Notes: generated from the sequence alone by a model not told the origin. Shown: positions 1 through 10,391, counted from the stretch's first letter. The stretch is 64,000 nt of DNA from Dickeya poaceiphila (GCF_007858975.2 NZ_CP042220.2:868001-932000); one strand, 5' to 3'. Numbers and translations are program-made.

Positions 1-2
1 AG

Positions 3-659
3 CACAGAATTGCCTGGCCACGACATCTGCTAACGGATAACCCTCATACCGACCCCGCATTAATTGCCGCAATGGATCGTGTTGTCGAAAATCTTACTGA
101 TGCAGGGGCTCAGGTTGAGGAAATCACGTTTAAGGACTTTGCGCTGTTTAACGCCTGCGGACGCATCATCATGGCTGCAGAGTCTTTTGCCGTTCATCAA
201 CATAATCTTCGCGAACGTGGTAATGAGTATGGACGCTTCACATACCAGCGCATTCTGCCTGGCGCAACGATTTCAGCTGCGGAGTTGATGGATGCGTTAC
301 GTCTGCGTACAGCGCTGACAGGCTGGTTGAACAGGGAACTCTTTTCTCATTTTTCACTGCTTTTGTTCCCAGGAACATTACGCGCTGCGCCACGCTTCAG
401 TGAGTTTTCGCCGGACTGGCCGCCAGCCAGTTACGTCGTACCAACACAAACCATCCCATTTAACGTCACTGGCAACCCGGCCTTGAGTCTGCCTTTAGGG
501 CTCACGAATGAAAAGCTGCCGTTAGGTATGCAGCTCGTTGGCAGGCTGTTTGACGATAGCCGAGTGCTGGACGCAGGTGATTCAATGGAGAAATGGCTCA
601 CGATGCCAGCCCTGAGTGATGATGTCATTCTGCATCAGCAGATAGAACCCGCAGCGTAA
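3..659 (+). CDS. Amidase-signature family protein, C-terminal part (5' end outside window)
   Basis: The frame is open from base 3, so this is the last ~218 residues of a longer gene. The tail carries the C-terminal hallmarks of amidase-signature hydrolases (GatA/AtzE-like): a PTQTIPFNVTGNPALSLPLG stretch followed by LPLGMQLVGR and FDD. This segment closes the active-site fold; the Ser-cisSer-Lys triad lies upstream and cannot be seen, so substrate and activity are unknown. The family hydrolyses amide bonds, usually in the cytoplasm. The stop codon lies 35 bp inside the convergent gene on the other strand. It could be a stand-alone amidase or part of a biuret/allophanate-type pathway; the window does not decide. 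Confidence 0.8.
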   Translation, partial: HRIAWPRHLLTDNPHTDPALIAAMDRVVENLTDAGAQVEEITFKDFALFNACGRIIMAAESFAVHQHNLRERGNEYGRFTYQRILPGATISAAELMDALRLRTALTGWLNRELFSHFSLLLFPGTLRAAPRFSEFSPDWPPASYVVPTQTIPFNVTGNPALSLPLGLTNEKLPLGMQLVGRLFDDSRVLDAGDSMEKWLTMPALSDDVILHQQIEPAA

Positions 660-1719
660 AACGTGAATAGCTACGTGCAAGTAGTTTTTCAAGATGAGTA
701 TTCACCTGGCCGTGGCGCAAAATCAAATGAGCCAGACTAAGAAAATATTGGACATAAGGTACACCGGTCCAGACGAAAAGGGGGGCTTTTGTCAGCAGCC
801 ATTCCGGCGTTTTGCGACTGGAGCAATAAAGCGGATTGTTATCCAGAGCATAGCGAAAAGCGCGTTCGACGCCATATTCTGGCGCAAGAAGAGGGAAAAG
901 GGCGAAGACAGATTGCTTGATGGCCTCCAGTGACCAGGCACGCAAATCGAGGTGAGGGGAGCTTGCTGTGCACAGACGCCACTCCTCTTCAAAAGCGGGC
1001 AACTCGGTGTCCCAGAAGGGAAGCGCAAAATCGCCGCAGGGATGGGGACAGGTGAGATGATTACGACAGTGACCAATCTCATGTGCCAGTTCGAGAGCCT
1101 CACGTGTAGTTAACTGGGTGAAATCAGCTGCGTTAAGCGCAATACTTGCGCTGCGCAGCCCTTCTTCAACACGTAGATCGGCATAGTTATCACTATCTGA
1201 GACAATTTCGATCTCATAACCATTAATATTAATGAGCGCAGAATCAGGCGCATAGTTAACGCAGTCAATATTCAAAGCCTGACAAACGTGTTGCACGGAT
1301 GAAAAATTATGAAGAAAGGGGTTTAGATATTCAAATCGCATATACTCCGGATGCTCAGGAGAAAAATTAAGATCATCCCACTGAGTCTGTCTGGCAATAT
1401 TCTGGGTTATTTCCACGATATCTTCTGCCAGAGCTGATCTGTCTACGTTGCAATAGCAGGAATTAAAATAGTGCTTCGTTTTGGCATAGATCTCATCAAA
1501 TCGTTTAACTCTGTTTTTACTCTCAGGGTGTGAGAGTAAGTCATCGTACTTATCTAACAGTTTATTGTCTCTGACGTTAGCCAATATATACAACCACGAT
1601 AATCGCTGTGGTAGTTCAATTTCTGTTGCCAGAGAGAGTAAACGTGCTTCAGAAATGTCATCGTCGAATAAAAGAGAAATATTTTTAGCTGTGATTATGT
1701 TCATTTTGTTAATCGTCAC
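625..1719 (-). CDS. Uncharacterised HExxH (IrrE/ImmA-like) metallopeptidase-like protein
   Basis: 364 residues; I do not recognise the family by name. The clearest motif is HEIGH at residues 213-217 within LELAHEIGHCRNH, a zinc-peptidase HExxH. An acidic run (FEEEW) about 32 residues downstream could supply the third ligand, as in IrrE/ImmA gluzincins. There is no signal peptide or membrane segment, so a cytoplasmic location is likely. The N-terminal half is AT-rich compared with the neighbours, which suggests acquisition. The first codon is GTG at 1719; an ATG lies five codons in, and neither has a convincing ribosome binding site. The 3' end overlaps the amidase gene by 35 bp in opposite orientation. 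Function is not established; protease is inference from one motif. Confidence 0.6.
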   Translation of the reverse strand: MTINKMNIITAKNISLLFDDDISEARLLSLATEIELPQRLSWLYILANVRDNKLLDKYDDLLSHPESKNRVKRFDEIYAKTKHYFNSCYCNVDRSALAEDIVEITQNIARQTQWDDLNFSPEHPEYMRFEYLNPFLHNFSSVQHVCQALNIDCVNYAPDSALININGYEIEIVSDSDNYADLRVEEGLRSASIALNAADFTQLTTREALELAHEIGHCRNHLTCPHPCGDFALPFWDTELPAFEEEWRLCTASSPHLDLRAWSLEAIKQSVFALFPLLAPEYGVERAFRYALDNNPLYCSSRKTPEWLLTKAPLFVWTGVPYVQYFLSLAHLILRHGQVNTHLEKLLARSYSRFTLRVLSADAE

Positions 1720-1764
1720 TAATTAATTTATCTTCCATTACCAATAAAATCATATTTTTGTCAA

Positions 1765-1794
1765 TATACCCGCCATACTTCACGTTGCAGGCGT
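1765..1794 (-). repeat. ERIC end fragment overlapping the paeA stop codon
   Basis: About 30 bp matching one terminus of the full ERIC elements in this window (compare 50217 onward) with about three differences. It includes the TATACCCG terminus. The paeA stop codon (1780-1782 on the minus strand) and its last few codons lie inside the fragment. Confidence 0.65.
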
Positions 1795-3096
1795 TTCGGC
1801 GTTGAACATCGCTTTTTCTTCCAATCGAGTGACCAGCAACTGGTCAATTTTGTAGCTGTCGATATCCACCACTTCGAATTTATACCCGGCGTAGCGAACA
1901 AAATCGGTACGTTTGGGGATCTTGCGCAGCGTGTACATCATAAACCCGCCGATGGTTTCATAGTTGTCGGAATGCGGAAACTCGTCAATGCTGAGTGCGC
2001 GCATCACATCGTCTATCGGCGTGCCGCCCTCGATAAGCCAGGAGTTCTCGTCACGGGCGACAATCTGCTCTTCCAGCCCCTGACCAACCAGATCGCCCAT
2101 CAGCGTGGTCATCACGTCGTTGAGGGTGATGATACCCACCACCAGTGCGTACTCATTGAGAATGACGGCAAAATCTTCACCCGCGGTTTTGAAGCTTTCC
2201 AGCGCTTCTGACAGCGTCAGGGTATCCGGCACGATCAGCGCCGGACGAATCTGGACGCCGCTGGTTAGTTCCAGACTCTGGTTGCCCAGCACCCGGTTTA
2301 GCAAATCTTTGGAATCCACGTAACCGACAATCTGGTCGATGGTGCCATTACACACCAGAAACTTGGAGTGCGGCTGGTGCGCGATTTTCTCTTTGATCTG
2401 CGTTTCATCTTCATGCAGGTCGAAATAGACCACGCTTTCGCGCGACGTCATGGAAGATGGTACGGTGCGCGACTCCAGCTCGAACACGTTTTCGATCAGC
2501 TCATGCTCTTGTTTGCGCAGCACGCCGGCCAATGCTCCGGCTTCCACCACCGCATAGATGTCGTCGGGGGTAATGTCTTCTTTGCGCACCATCGGCAATT
2601 TAAACAGCCGAAAAATCAGGTTTGCCAGACCATTGAATAACCACACCAGCGGGCGGAACACCAGCAGGCAGAAGCGCATGGGGTTGATGATCCGAACGGC
2701 AATCGCTTCCGGGGCAATCATACCAATGCGCTTCGGCGTCAGGTCGCCAAACAGGATAAACAGGCTGGTAACCAGCACAAATGAGCAGATAAAACTGGCG
2801 CGGACGATCATGTCCTGTGGCAAAAAGCTGGCAAACAGCATTTCGAAGTAGGGTGAGAACGCCGCATCGCCGATGATACCGGCCAGAATGGCGACGGCGT
2901 TGAGACCTATCTGGATTACGGTGAAGAAGATGCCTGGCGTTTCCTGAAATTTCAGCACCAACGCGGCGTTCAGGTCTCCCTCGTCGGCCATCAGTTTCAA
3001 TTTTATCTTGCGTGAAGCGGCCAGAGAAATTTCAGACAGCGAGAAAAACGCACTGATGGCGATAAGACATAAAATAATTAACAGACTGTTTAACAT
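1780..3096 (-). CDS. paeA: Inner-membrane polyamine exporter PaeA (YtfL; CNNM/CorC family)
   Basis: 438 residues with the UPF0053 layout: an N-terminal DUF21 domain of about four hydrophobic helices (to about residue 150), a tandem CBS pair in the middle (about 200-330) and a C-terminal CorC_HlyC domain (about 350-425). E. coli YtfL, renamed PaeA, is an inner-membrane protein implicated in cadaverine/putrescine efflux under stress. Gene order ytfL-msrA-tamA-tamB-ytfP-ppa matches E. coli, supporting orthology. The start ATG at 3096 begins a hydrophobic helix. The last codons (ETPAT) and the stop fall in an ERIC fragment, so the C-terminus may differ from relatives. Confidence 0.88.
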   Translation of the reverse strand: MLNSLLIILCLIAISAFFSLSEISLAASRKIKLKLMADEGDLNAALVLKFQETPGIFFTVIQIGLNAVAILAGIIGDAAFSPYFEMLFASFLPQDMIVRASFICSFVLVTSLFILFGDLTPKRIGMIAPEAIAVRIINPMRFCLLVFRPLVWLFNGLANLIFRLFKLPMVRKEDITPDDIYAVVEAGALAGVLRKQEHELIENVFELESRTVPSSMTSRESVVYFDLHEDETQIKEKIAHQPHSKFLVCNGTIDQIVGYVDSKDLLNRVLGNQSLELTSGVQIRPALIVPDTLTLSEALESFKTAGEDFAVILNEYALVVGIITLNDVMTTLMGDLVGQGLEEQIVARDENSWLIEGGTPIDDVMRALSIDEFPHSDNYETIGGFMMYTLRKIPKRTDFVRYAGYKFEVVDIDSYKIDQLLVTRLEEKAMFNAETPAT

Positions 3097-3188
3097 AGTT
3101 TTTTCGCCAAGTCGTCGCGGACGGCGAACCTCTGAAAGGGAATGATATTATGGGTGCTGTGGCACCGCATATGGGCGCGGCTGCGCCG

Positions 3189-3212
3189 CAAAAAGGACCG
3201 GAAACCGGTCCT
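3189..3212 (-). terminator. Rho-independent terminator of msrA
   Basis: Perfect 8 bp stem (AGGACCGG/CCGGTCCT) with a 3-base loop; on the minus strand it is followed by a T run (the A run at 3190-3194). It lies just downstream of the msrA stop and upstream of paeA, so the two are separate transcription units. Confidence 0.8.
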
Positions 3213-3255
3213 GTGGCTGCACAGTATAGCAGGCGCGATCAAACTGCTGCCAGCC

Positions 3256-3894
3256 TCAGCCCTGTGGCGGCAGACAAACGCCGATACCGCCCAGCCCGCA
3301 ATAGCCATGCGGGTTTTTGTGCAGGTATTGCTGGTGTTCGTCTTCGGCGTAATAAAACGGCCCGACAGGCTGAATTTCCGTGGTGATACTGCGGTTATCA
3401 CCTGCCTCGCGCATGGCCTGTTGGTAACGCTGGTAACTGGCTTTCGCGGCGCTTTCCTGCTCTGGTGTTACATAGATAGCAGAACGGTATTGCGTACCGA
3501 TGTCGTTGCCCTGTCGCATACCTTGTGCCGGGTTATGGTTCTCCCAGAACAACTGCAATAACCGGGCGTAACTTATCACCGCAGGGTCAAACACCACCCG
3601 TACCGCTTCCGCATGGCCGGTCTTGCCGCTACAGACTTCCCGATACGTGGGGTTAGGGGTGTAGCCACCGCAATATCCGGAGGCGGTGCTGTATACGCCG
3701 GGTTGTTGCCAAAACAGACGTTCCACGCCCCAGAAACAACCCATGGCGAAGAGCGCTACCTCCATGTGGTCCGGCACATGGGTCATGGAGTGCTGGTTTA
3801 CCGCGTGCAGGCGGGCGACCGGCATCGGCGTTGTGCGTCCCGGCAAGGCATCTGACTGGCCGATTAGCTGCGTCTTGTCAAAATTCGCTATCAC
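3256..3894 (-). CDS. msrA: Peptide methionine (S)-sulfoxide reductase MsrA
   Basis: 212 residues, the same length as the E. coli enzyme. It reduces the S-epimer of methionine sulfoxide in proteins and free methionine, using thioredoxin. The catalytic motif [11 protein letters not shown] is present with nucleophile Cys53, and the recycling cysteines Cys199 and Cys207 sit in the C-terminal [11 protein letters not shown]. The [13 protein letters not shown] and GTQYRSAIY blocks typical of the family are intact. It is transcribed alone, divergently from tamA, with its own terminator downstream. The intergenic region with tamA holds an unusual GTTAAC repeat array. Confidence 0.96.
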   Translation of the reverse strand: MIANFDKTQLIGQSDALPGRTTPMPVARLHAVNQHSMTHVPDHMEVALFAMGCFWGVERLFWQQPGVYSTASGYCGGYTPNPTYREVCSGKTGHAEAVRVVFDPAVISYARLLQLFWENHNPAQGMRQGNDIGTQYRSAIYVTPEQESAAKASYQRYQQAMREAGDNRSITTEIQPVGPFYYAEDEHQQYLHKNPHGYCGLGGIGVCLPPQG

Positions 3895-4128
3895 GTTTGG
3901 CTCCTGATTATCACCCGGTAATTCGTCATTTTCAGAGCATAACCGAGTTAATGCGCTCTGTCTTTATGGCGGAATAGCACAGCAATATGACAACGGTGTT
4001 GATACAGGATGCGATTGGGCAATCACACGTGCTTGTAGCGGGGAAATCCATCAACTGACCGGGGCGATGCCATTATGCGCGAGGCTGGTTGTGGGGGAGT
4101 GATAGCATTGTCGGTATGGCAACCACTA

Positions 4129-4191
4129 TCTATAGTTAACGCGTTAACCTCTATCGTTAACTCGTTAACATTCATAGTGAATAGCACCGTT
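4129..4191. repeat. 21 bp tandem repeat array with paired GTTAAC motifs (msrA-tamA region)
   Basis: Two clear 21 bp units (4129-4149 and 4150-4170), each with two GTTAAC hexamers 8 bp apart (at 4135, 4143, 4156 and 4164), then a degenerate third unit (4171-4191). A 12 bp perfect palindrome, CAGGTATACCTG, follows at 4193-4204. A 21 bp period is two helical turns, so the copies face the same side of the DNA. It looks like an operator array between divergent promoters; the binding protein is unknown. Confidence 0.6.
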
Positions 4192-4257
4192 GCAGGTATA
4201 CCTGTCTGTGGTTTATCAGAAAATACGTCGATTATGCTGACACTATCGGGACGTTAA

Positions 4258-6039
4258 GTGACACTTTTTATCAGGATAAAAAACACATTTTTCTGCGCTG
4301 GCACTGTGCTCTGCCGGGGGGTAGGCGCGGGGGGCCTGCTGCTGGCGTCGTCGGCGCTGGCCGCCTCGAACGTGCGTCTGCAACTGCTTGGGCTGGAAGG
4401 CGAGTTGCAGAAGAATGTCCGTGCCCGTCTTTCGACTATCACTCCGGATGAAGTCAACGCCGATGGCCGGTTTCGCTCACGGGTTGATGACGCCATTCGC
4501 AAAGGTTTGCGGGCGCTGGGTTACTACGATCCGGAGATCCGTTTTGCGTTTATTCCCGCGCAGGGGCGTGGCAGGCCGGTACTAAAGGTGACCGTCACGC
4601 CAGGGGAGCCGGTGAACATTGCCGGTTCCAGCATCGCCATTCGCGGTGGGGCTGAGCAAGATGCTGATTATCAAAAGCTGGTGCAACAGCGCCGGCCCGT
4701 GGTGGGCAGCCGCCTGAATCATGGCGCTTACGATGATTTCAAAAGCGAACTCAATACGTTGTCGATGCGCAAAGGCTATTTCGACAGTCACTTCAACAAA
4801 AGCCAGCTGGACGTGATGCCATCTACGCATCAGGCATGGTGGAACATTGATTACGATAGCGGCACACGTTACCGCTTCGGCAAGGTTAACTTTCGTGGGT
4901 CCCAAATCCAGTCGGCTTATTTGCAGCATTTAGTGCCGTTTCAGGAGGGCGACGTATACACGGCGGAGCAATTGGGGGAGTTTAACCGGCGTTTGTCCGC
5001 CACCGGCTGGTTCAACTCGGCAGTCGTGTCGCCTGATTTCGCTCAAGGTCGTAGCAGTAAAGTCCTGCCGTTGGAGGCGCTACTGACACCGCGCACCCGC
5101 AACAGTATAGAAACCGGGGTCGGTTACGCTACTGATGTTGGGCCACGGCTAAAAGCCACCTGGAAAAGACCCTGGGTCAATACGTACGGTCATAGCATGG
5201 AAAGTAGCTTGAGCCTGTCTGCACCGGAGCAGCAATTGGATCTCAGCTACAAAATTCCGCTGCTGAAAAGTCCGCTGGAGCAATACTATTTGGTGCAGGG
5301 GGGCTTCAAACGCGAAGATCTCAATGATACCCAGTCTGATTCGGCGTCGTTTAATCTGGCGCGTTACTGGGAGTTGTCCAGCGGCTGGCAGCGTGCCATT
5401 AACCTGCACTGGACGATGGATCACTTTACCCAGGCTAATGTTACCCATACCACCATGCTGATTTATCCCGGTCTTAGTTTCAACCGTACCCGGCAACGAG
5501 GCGGGTTGATGCCTGACTGGGGCGACACCCAGCGTTATTCGGTGGATGTTTCCAATACCCTGTGGGGTTCGGATATTGATTTTTCGGTGTTTCAGGCGCA
5601 GAACGTCTGGATTCGAACGCTGGCGGAAAAACACCGCTTCGTGGCGCGCGCCAATCTGGGCTGGATCGAAACCGGCAGCTTCTCCCGTGTCCCCCCGTCG
5701 TTGCGCTTCTTTGCCGGGGGCGATCGCAGCATCCGCGGCTATAAGTACAAATCCATTTCTCCACGCGACAGCGACGGCAAACTCACCGGCGCGTCAAAAC
5801 TGGCGACCGGTTCGCTGGAATACCAGTACAACGTCACCGGAAAGTGGTGGGGGGCGGTGTTTGTCGATAGCGGCGAAGCCGTCAACGATCTGGTGCGTAC
5901 CAACCTGAAGACCGGCGCTGGCGTCGGCGTACGTTGGGCGTCGCCGGTAGGACCGATCAAGCTGGATATCGCCCGGCCAATTGGCGATAACGACAAACAC
6001 GACGTGCAGTTTTATATCGGGCTGGGGCCGGAGTTATGA
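4258..6039 (+). CDS. tamA: Translocation and assembly module outer-membrane protein TamA
   Basis: 593 residues (E. coli 577). TamA is an Omp85-family outer-membrane barrel that, with TamB, inserts certain outer-membrane proteins and helps phospholipid transport. The sequence shows a signal peptide ending near ASSALA-AS, three POTRA domains (about 40-280) and a C-terminal 16-strand barrel with the family motif [17 protein letters not shown]. It ends in an aromatic/hydrophobic strand, FYIGLGPEL. The start is GTG at 4258, chosen because it gives a complete signal peptide and no ATG start fits. The stop overlaps the tamB start by 4 bp, so the two are translationally coupled. Confidence 0.95.
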   Translation: MTLFIRIKNTFFCAGTVLCRGVGAGGLLLASSALAASNVRLQLLGLEGELQKNVRARLSTITPDEVNADGRFRSRVDDAIRKGLRALGYYDPEIRFAFIPAQGRGRPVLKVTVTPGEPVNIAGSSIAIRGGAEQDADYQKLVQQRRPVVGSRLNHGAYDDFKSELNTLSMRKGYFDSHFNKSQLDVMPSTHQAWWNIDYDSGTRYRFGKVNFRGSQIQSAYLQHLVPFQEGDVYTAEQLGEFNRRLSATGWFNSAVVSPDFAQGRSSKVLPLEALLTPRTRNSIETGVGYATDVGPRLKATWKRPWVNTYGHSMESSLSLSAPEQQLDLSYKIPLLKSPLEQYYLVQGGFKREDLNDTQSDSASFNLARYWELSSGWQRAINLHWTMDHFTQANVTHTTMLIYPGLSFNRTRQRGGLMPDWGDTQRYSVDVSNTLWGSDIDFSVFQAQNVWIRTLAEKHRFVARANLGWIETGSFSRVPPSLRFFAGGDRSIRGYKYKSISPRDSDGKLTGASKLATGSLEYQYNVTGKWWGAVFVDSGEAVNDLVRTNLKTGAGVGVRWASPVGPIKLDIARPIGDNDKHDVQFYIGLGPEL

Positions 6040-9000
6040 GCAGGATGAAAAAAGCCGGAATGGGTCTGATGGCTGGTGCGCTGGCGCTGCTGTTGGCGGC
6101 GGTGTTGCTGGTGACGACGACACCGGGGCTACATCTGTTGCTCAGTGCCGCAGCGCGTTGGGTGCCGGGGCTGGAATTAGGGGCGGTTGACGGCGGCTGG
6201 CGGAATTTAACCCTGAAAACAATACGCTATCAGATGCCTGGCGTCACCGTGCAGGCGGACCGTCTGCATCTGGCGCTGGCGCCGGATTGCCTGTGGCACA
6301 GTCAGCTATGTATTGATGACCTGTCGTTGCAGGGGCTGTCGGTTGCGATCTCGACTCAGGAACTGCCGCCAGCCCAACCTGAAGCGGCAACACAAGCCGC
6401 GCCGGTGACTGAGATCCGCGCGCCCGTGGCGGTGGCGTTGCGTCATATCAATCTGAACGATAGCCGCATCATGGTCGATGGTGCCGGGGTGTCGTTGTCA
6501 TTGCTGCAAGCCGGCCTGAACTGGCAAGGACGGTCACTGACGCTGTTGCCGACGTTGGTGTCGGGTCTTACCGTGGCGTTGCCCGCCGCAACGAAAACGC
6601 TACCTGCTCCGCCTGCTGAGACTGACAAGCCTCAACCGTTGGGCGAAATGTTGCGCGCCCTGTTTGCTGCACCGCTGTTGCCAGCGATGCCTGAGTTTAC
6701 CTTGCCGCTGGATCTCACCATTGCCGATTTACGCGGCGAGTCCTGGGGGATGGTTCAGGGCGCTCAACTGGTAACCGTTTCCCGTTTTCAGTTGCAAGCT
6801 ACCACCCGGCAGCAGACGTTAACGCTGCAACAACTCACGGTGCAATCACCGCTGGGTGCGCTGTATGCCCATGGCAACGCGGTCCTGTCGGGCGACTGGC
6901 CGGTGACGCTTAACGTTAACGGCATCGTGAACAGTGATTTGCTCAAGGGCGAACGCGTGCGACTGACAGCGGAAGGCGGCTTGCGCCAGCAGTTACGGTT
7001 GGCGGTGAATCTGTCCGGCCCACAGCGGGCACAGATAGATATTCAGACCGCGCTGGCCGAGCCGGGCTTGCCGCTTAACATAAGCTTGCGCAGCCCGCAG
7101 TTGCATTGGCCGCTGACCGGCGATGCCCAGTATCAGTTCAACGATGTGCGACTGAATATCGGCGGTAAAGCTATAGATTATTCGCTGTTGTTACAGGGCG
7201 ATATTCGCGGCAGCGCGTTACCGCCCGGTACGCTGATGCTGGAAGGCCGCGGCAATGAGCAGCAATTCTCGCTGGCGCGATTGCAGCTGTCTGCCTTGCA
7301 AGGCACGGCGGATATCACCGGCCAACTGGACTGGCGCGATGCGATCAGTTGGAACAGTAACCTGACCCTGAAAGGCATCAATACCGCACAGCAGTGGTCG
7401 CAATGGCCGGTGCGGCTGGAGGGGACGTTGACCACGCGCGGCACGCTGGCGGGAGCGTCATGGCAACTGGATGTACCGCAACTGGCGCTGGACGGACAAA
7501 TACGGCAGAGCAAATTGGTGGCGAAAGGGGCGTTGAGCGGTAACGCCAGCGGCCAGTGGTCCATTCCGGGCGTTACGCTGGTGTTAGGGCGTAACCAACT
7601 GACGTTACAGGGTGAATTGAAAGATCAGTGGCGGCTGAACGGTGACATCAATGCGCCATCCCTGAATGGGATTTTGCCCGGTCTGGGCGGGCAGGTGATG
7701 GGGAAACTGCGGCTGGAGGGTAAACGAGAGACACCGCAACTGCAGGTGGAAATGAACGCCACGGCGCTGCGCTGGCAGGAACTGAACCTTGGCAAACTGA
7801 CACTCAATAGCGATGTGCAAGTCGATACACAGGTGCACGGCACGCTGACATTGCAGGTGCAGCAATTAACACAGGGGAAACTGCATCTGGCATCGCTCAC
7901 TATGCGTGCGACCGGCGATGAAAATCAGCACCAGTTACGTGTGACCATGAGTGGCGAACCAGTGGGCGGCCAGCTGTTGTTGAGTGGTCATTTTGACCGC
8001 GGGCAGCAGCGCTGGCAGGGAGAGCTTAGCGATACCCGGTTTGATACCCCGGTCGGTGAGTGGCGGCTGGCGCCAGCAATGTCGCTGGTTTACCAGGTCG
8101 CGGCACAGAAAGCGACGATAGGCGCACATTGCTGGCGTAACCCCGATGCTGAGCTGTGCGTACCGCAACCGATTGAGGCGGGAAGTAGCGGCAAAGCGAG
8201 CGTCAATCTAAACCGGCTCAATCTGGCGATGCTGAAACCTTTCATCGGCCAGCAGACGGCGGTCAGTGGTTCGATTACCGGCAACGCACAGGTCAACTGG
8301 CAGGCAAACAGCGGTTTGCCACAAGCCCGTGTCACGCTGACCGGCAATGGCGTGACCATCCGTCAGCAGGTACAGGGCGGTACGCTGCCGGTGGCTTTTG
8401 ATACCCTGACGCTGGACGCCGGGTTGCAGCAAGGTCAGGCGTGGTTGACATGGCTGATAGGGATTCAGGGGAATGGCCGTTTTCGCGGCGACGTGCAAAT
8501 TACCGACCCGCAACGACGCCGTAACCTGAGTGGTACGGTGACGCTAAGCGCCTTGTCGCTCGACCTGCTGCGGCCAATTCTGCGCCAGAACGAGAAAGCT
8601 GCCGGGACTGCGAATGCCGATCTACGGCTGGGGGGCGATCTGCAACGCCCGCAGGTGTTCGGGCAACTGACGCTGGATAACCTTGATGTGGATGGCAACG
8701 GGCTACCGGTGGACCTGACCAGTGGGCGGCTGGCGCTATCGTTCAACGGTATGTCATCTACCTTGCAGGGGGTGTTTCGTACCACGAAGGGGCAGCTCAA
8801 TCTGGCGGGGAACGCCGACTGGTCGGTGCCTGAGGCCTGGCGTGCACGGGTTGCCGTCAACGGTGATCGTATGCGGGTGACGGTGCCGCCGATGGCGCGG
8901 CTGGATATGTCGCCGGATATCGTGTTTGAGGCGACGCCGCAGTTACTGACGCTTAACGGTACCGTGACCGTTCCCTGGGCGCGGATCGTGGTGCATGAAA

Positions 9001-9794
9001 TGCCAGCCAGCGCGGTGGATGTGTCACCGGATGAGGTCATTCTGGATGCACGGCGTCAGCCGGTATCGACTACTGCCAGCACGATTCCCATCGTCAGCAA
9101 CCTGATCGTGCGGGTGGGCGATGATGTCTGGCTCAATGCCTATGGTCTGAACGCCCGTTTGCGCGGTGATCTGAACGTCACGCAGGATAAACAAGGGCTT
9201 GGGTTGAACGGCCAGATTTCGATGCCGGAAGGACGTTTTAAGGCGTACGGACAGGATCTGCAAGTGCGTAAGGGGCAACTGCTGTTCTCCGGTCCGCCGA
9301 CGTTGCCGCTACTGGATATTGAAGCGATTCGGAATCCGGACAATACCGCAGATGGCGTCATCGCCGGTGTGCGGATAACCGGTAGCGCCACCACGCCTAA
9401 GCTTGAGGTGTTCTCCGAACCGGCCTTATCTCAGCAGGAAGCGTTATCTTATCTGTTGCGTGGCCAGGGGCTAAATAGCAGAGGAACGGATAGTTCGATG
9501 ATGACATCGGCTCTAATTGGTTTAGGGGTTGCACAAAGTGGTCAAGTTGTGGGTAAAATTGGCGAGGCCTTTGGCGTAAGCAATTTAGCTCTGGATACAC
9601 AGGGAGTTGGCGACAAATCGCAGGTTGTTGTCAGTGGTTACGTTCTGCCAGGCCTGCAGGTCAAATATGGTGTCGGCCTGTTCGATTCATTGGCAACGTT
9701 AACCTTACGTTACCGTTTAATGCCGAAACTATATCTGGAGGCGGTGTCTGGTGTAAATCAGGCGCTGGATGTGCTCTATCAGTTTGAGTTTTAG
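6036..9794 (+). CDS. tamB: Translocation and assembly module inner-membrane protein TamB
   Basis: 1252 residues, similar to E. coli TamB (1259). A single N-terminal signal anchor (about 8-30) is followed by a very long periplasmic stretch of alternating polar/hydrophobic beta segments, forming the hydrophobic groove of AsmA/VPS13-like bridge proteins. The C-terminal DUF490 domain (roughly the last 350 residues) ends in the conserved [21 protein letters not shown]. It spans the periplasm and contacts TamA, and is implicated in anterograde phospholipid transport together with YhdP and YdbH. The start overlaps the tamA stop (ATGA). Confidence 0.95.
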   Translation: MSRMKKAGMGLMAGALALLLAAVLLVTTTPGLHLLLSAAARWVPGLELGAVDGGWRNLTLKTIRYQMPGVTVQADRLHLALAPDCLWHSQLCIDDLSLQGLSVAISTQELPPAQPEAATQAAPVTEIRAPVAVALRHINLNDSRIMVDGAGVSLSLLQAGLNWQGRSLTLLPTLVSGLTVALPAATKTLPAPPAETDKPQPLGEMLRALFAAPLLPAMPEFTLPLDLTIADLRGESWGMVQGAQLVTVSRFQLQATTRQQTLTLQQLTVQSPLGALYAHGNAVLSGDWPVTLNVNGIVNSDLLKGERVRLTAEGGLRQQLRLAVNLSGPQRAQIDIQTALAEPGLPLNISLRSPQLHWPLTGDAQYQFNDVRLNIGGKAIDYSLLLQGDIRGSALPPGTLMLEGRGNEQQFSLARLQLSALQGTADITGQLDWRDAISWNSNLTLKGINTAQQWSQWPVRLEGTLTTRGTLAGASWQLDVPQLALDGQIRQSKLVAKGALSGNASGQWSIPGVTLVLGRNQLTLQGELKDQWRLNGDINAPSLNGILPGLGGQVMGKLRLEGKRETPQLQVEMNATALRWQELNLGKLTLNSDVQVDTQVHGTLTLQVQQLTQGKLHLASLTMRATGDENQHQLRVTMSGEPVGGQLLLSGHFDRGQQRWQGELSDTRFDTPVGEWRLAPAMSLVYQVAAQKATIGAHCWRNPDAELCVPQPIEAGSSGKASVNLNRLNLAMLKPFIGQQTAVSGSITGNAQVNWQANSGLPQARVTLTGNGVTIRQQVQGGTLPVAFDTLTLDAGLQQGQAWLTWLIGIQGNGRFRGDVQITDPQRRRNLSGTVTLSALSLDLLRPILRQNEKAAGTANADLRLGGDLQRPQVFGQLTLDNLDVDGNGLPVDLTSGRLALSFNGMSSTLQGVFRTTKGQLNLAGNADWSVPEAWRARVAVNGDRMRVTVPPMARLDMSPDIVFEATPQLLTLNGTVTVPWARIVVHEMPASAVDVSPDEVILDARRQPVSTTASTIPIVSNLIVRVGDDVWLNAYGLNARLRGDLNVTQDKQGLGLNGQISMPEGRFKAYGQDLQVRKGQLLFSGPPTLPLLDIEAIRNPDNTADGVIAGVRITGSATTPKLEVFSEPALSQQEALSYLLRGQGLNSRGTDSSMMTSALIGLGVAQSGQVVGKIGEAFGVSNLALDTQGVGDKSQVVVSGYVLPGLQVKYGVGLFDSLATLTLRYRLMPKLYLEAVSGVNQALDVLYQFEF

Positions 9795-9796
9795 CA

Positions 9797-10144
9797 ATGC
9801 GAATTATTGTCTACGGCAGTTTACGGCGCAAGCAGGGAAACAGTCATTGGATGACTAACGCTCAGTGGCTAGGCGATCACCGGCTCGATGGGTATCAATT
9901 ATACGATCTGGGGCACTATCCGGCAGCGGTTGCAGGTGAGGGAGATATTTACTGCGAAGTGTACCGCATCAGTTCTTCTATTCTGACTGAACTGGATGAA
10001 TTGAAGCTCAGAGGTGGGGCCTATTCGCGTGAGCTGATCGCCACGCCTTACGGCAGCGCCTGGATCTACCTGTATCAGCGCCCGGTCGCTGGTCTGCATC
10101 GCATCGTCAGCGGCGATTGGGTACAGCGTCAGGAAGAACCATAA
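9797..10144 (+). CDS. ytfP: Gamma-glutamylcyclotransferase-like protein YtfP
   Basis: 115 residues, close to E. coli YtfP. The N-terminal VYGSLR motif is the glycine-rich substrate loop of the GGCT/AIG2 fold; the C-terminal SAWIYLYQRPV strand also fits. Its physiological substrate is not known in enterobacteria, and the strongly acidic catalytic segment typical of active cyclotransferases is only partly present (LDELKLRGGAYSRE). It starts 2 bp after the tamB stop, so it is the third gene of the tamAB operon. Confidence 0.9.
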   Translation: MRIIVYGSLRRKQGNSHWMTNAQWLGDHRLDGYQLYDLGHYPAAVAGEGDIYCEVYRISSSILTELDELKLRGGAYSRELIATPYGSAWIYLYQRPVAGLHRIVSGDWVQRQEEP

Positions 10145-10157
10145 TCTTATATTTGAA

Positions 10158-10191
10158 CAACGCACCGGCAACGTGAAGTATGACGGGTATA
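10158..10191 (+). repeat. Truncated ERIC fragment
   Basis: 34 bp equal to the 3' end of the complete ERIC at 27215-27341 apart from a few substitutions; it ends in GACGGGTATA. It abuts the ytfP terminator. Confidence 0.65.
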
Positions 10192-10232
10192 AATAATCCC
10201 GGTTGCTGACAACAGTAACCGGGATTATTTTT
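10192..10232 (+). terminator. Rho-independent terminator of tamA-tamB-ytfP
   Basis: A 13 bp perfect stem (AATAATCCCGGTT and its complement) with a 12-base loop and a downstream T run at 10227-10232. The A-rich 5' arm would let it act in both directions. Confidence 0.85.
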
Positions 10233-10309
10233 CCTGAAAAATAGTCACTGTTTTTTTTATTTTTATACCGCGTTATTTAACGCACCGGACGAGCGAAAAT
10301 CCATTAAAC

Positions 10310-10336
10310 AACAACACCGCCAGCGGCGGTGTTGTT
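10310..10336 (-). terminator. Hairpin, probable terminator of ppa
   Basis: A 12 bp perfect stem (AACAACACCGCC and its complement) with an AGC loop, 56 bp past the ppa stop on the minus strand. The T-rich tail on that strand is short and interrupted, so termination strength is uncertain. Confidence 0.6.
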
Positions 10337-10391
10337 GAAGAGGCATTCACTATGACGGTGAAGGCATTAAAAACGTCTTTTTCAGCGCGTC

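Noticed and set aside
3142..3561. 139-codon frame opposite msrA
   Set aside because: Overlaps the msrA 3' end and its terminator; no family resemblance.
4075..4257. 60-codon frame with repeated IVN units upstream of tamA
   Set aside because: The repeat comes from the 21 bp GTTAAC DNA array; there is no good ribosome binding site, and the array makes more sense as regulatory DNA.
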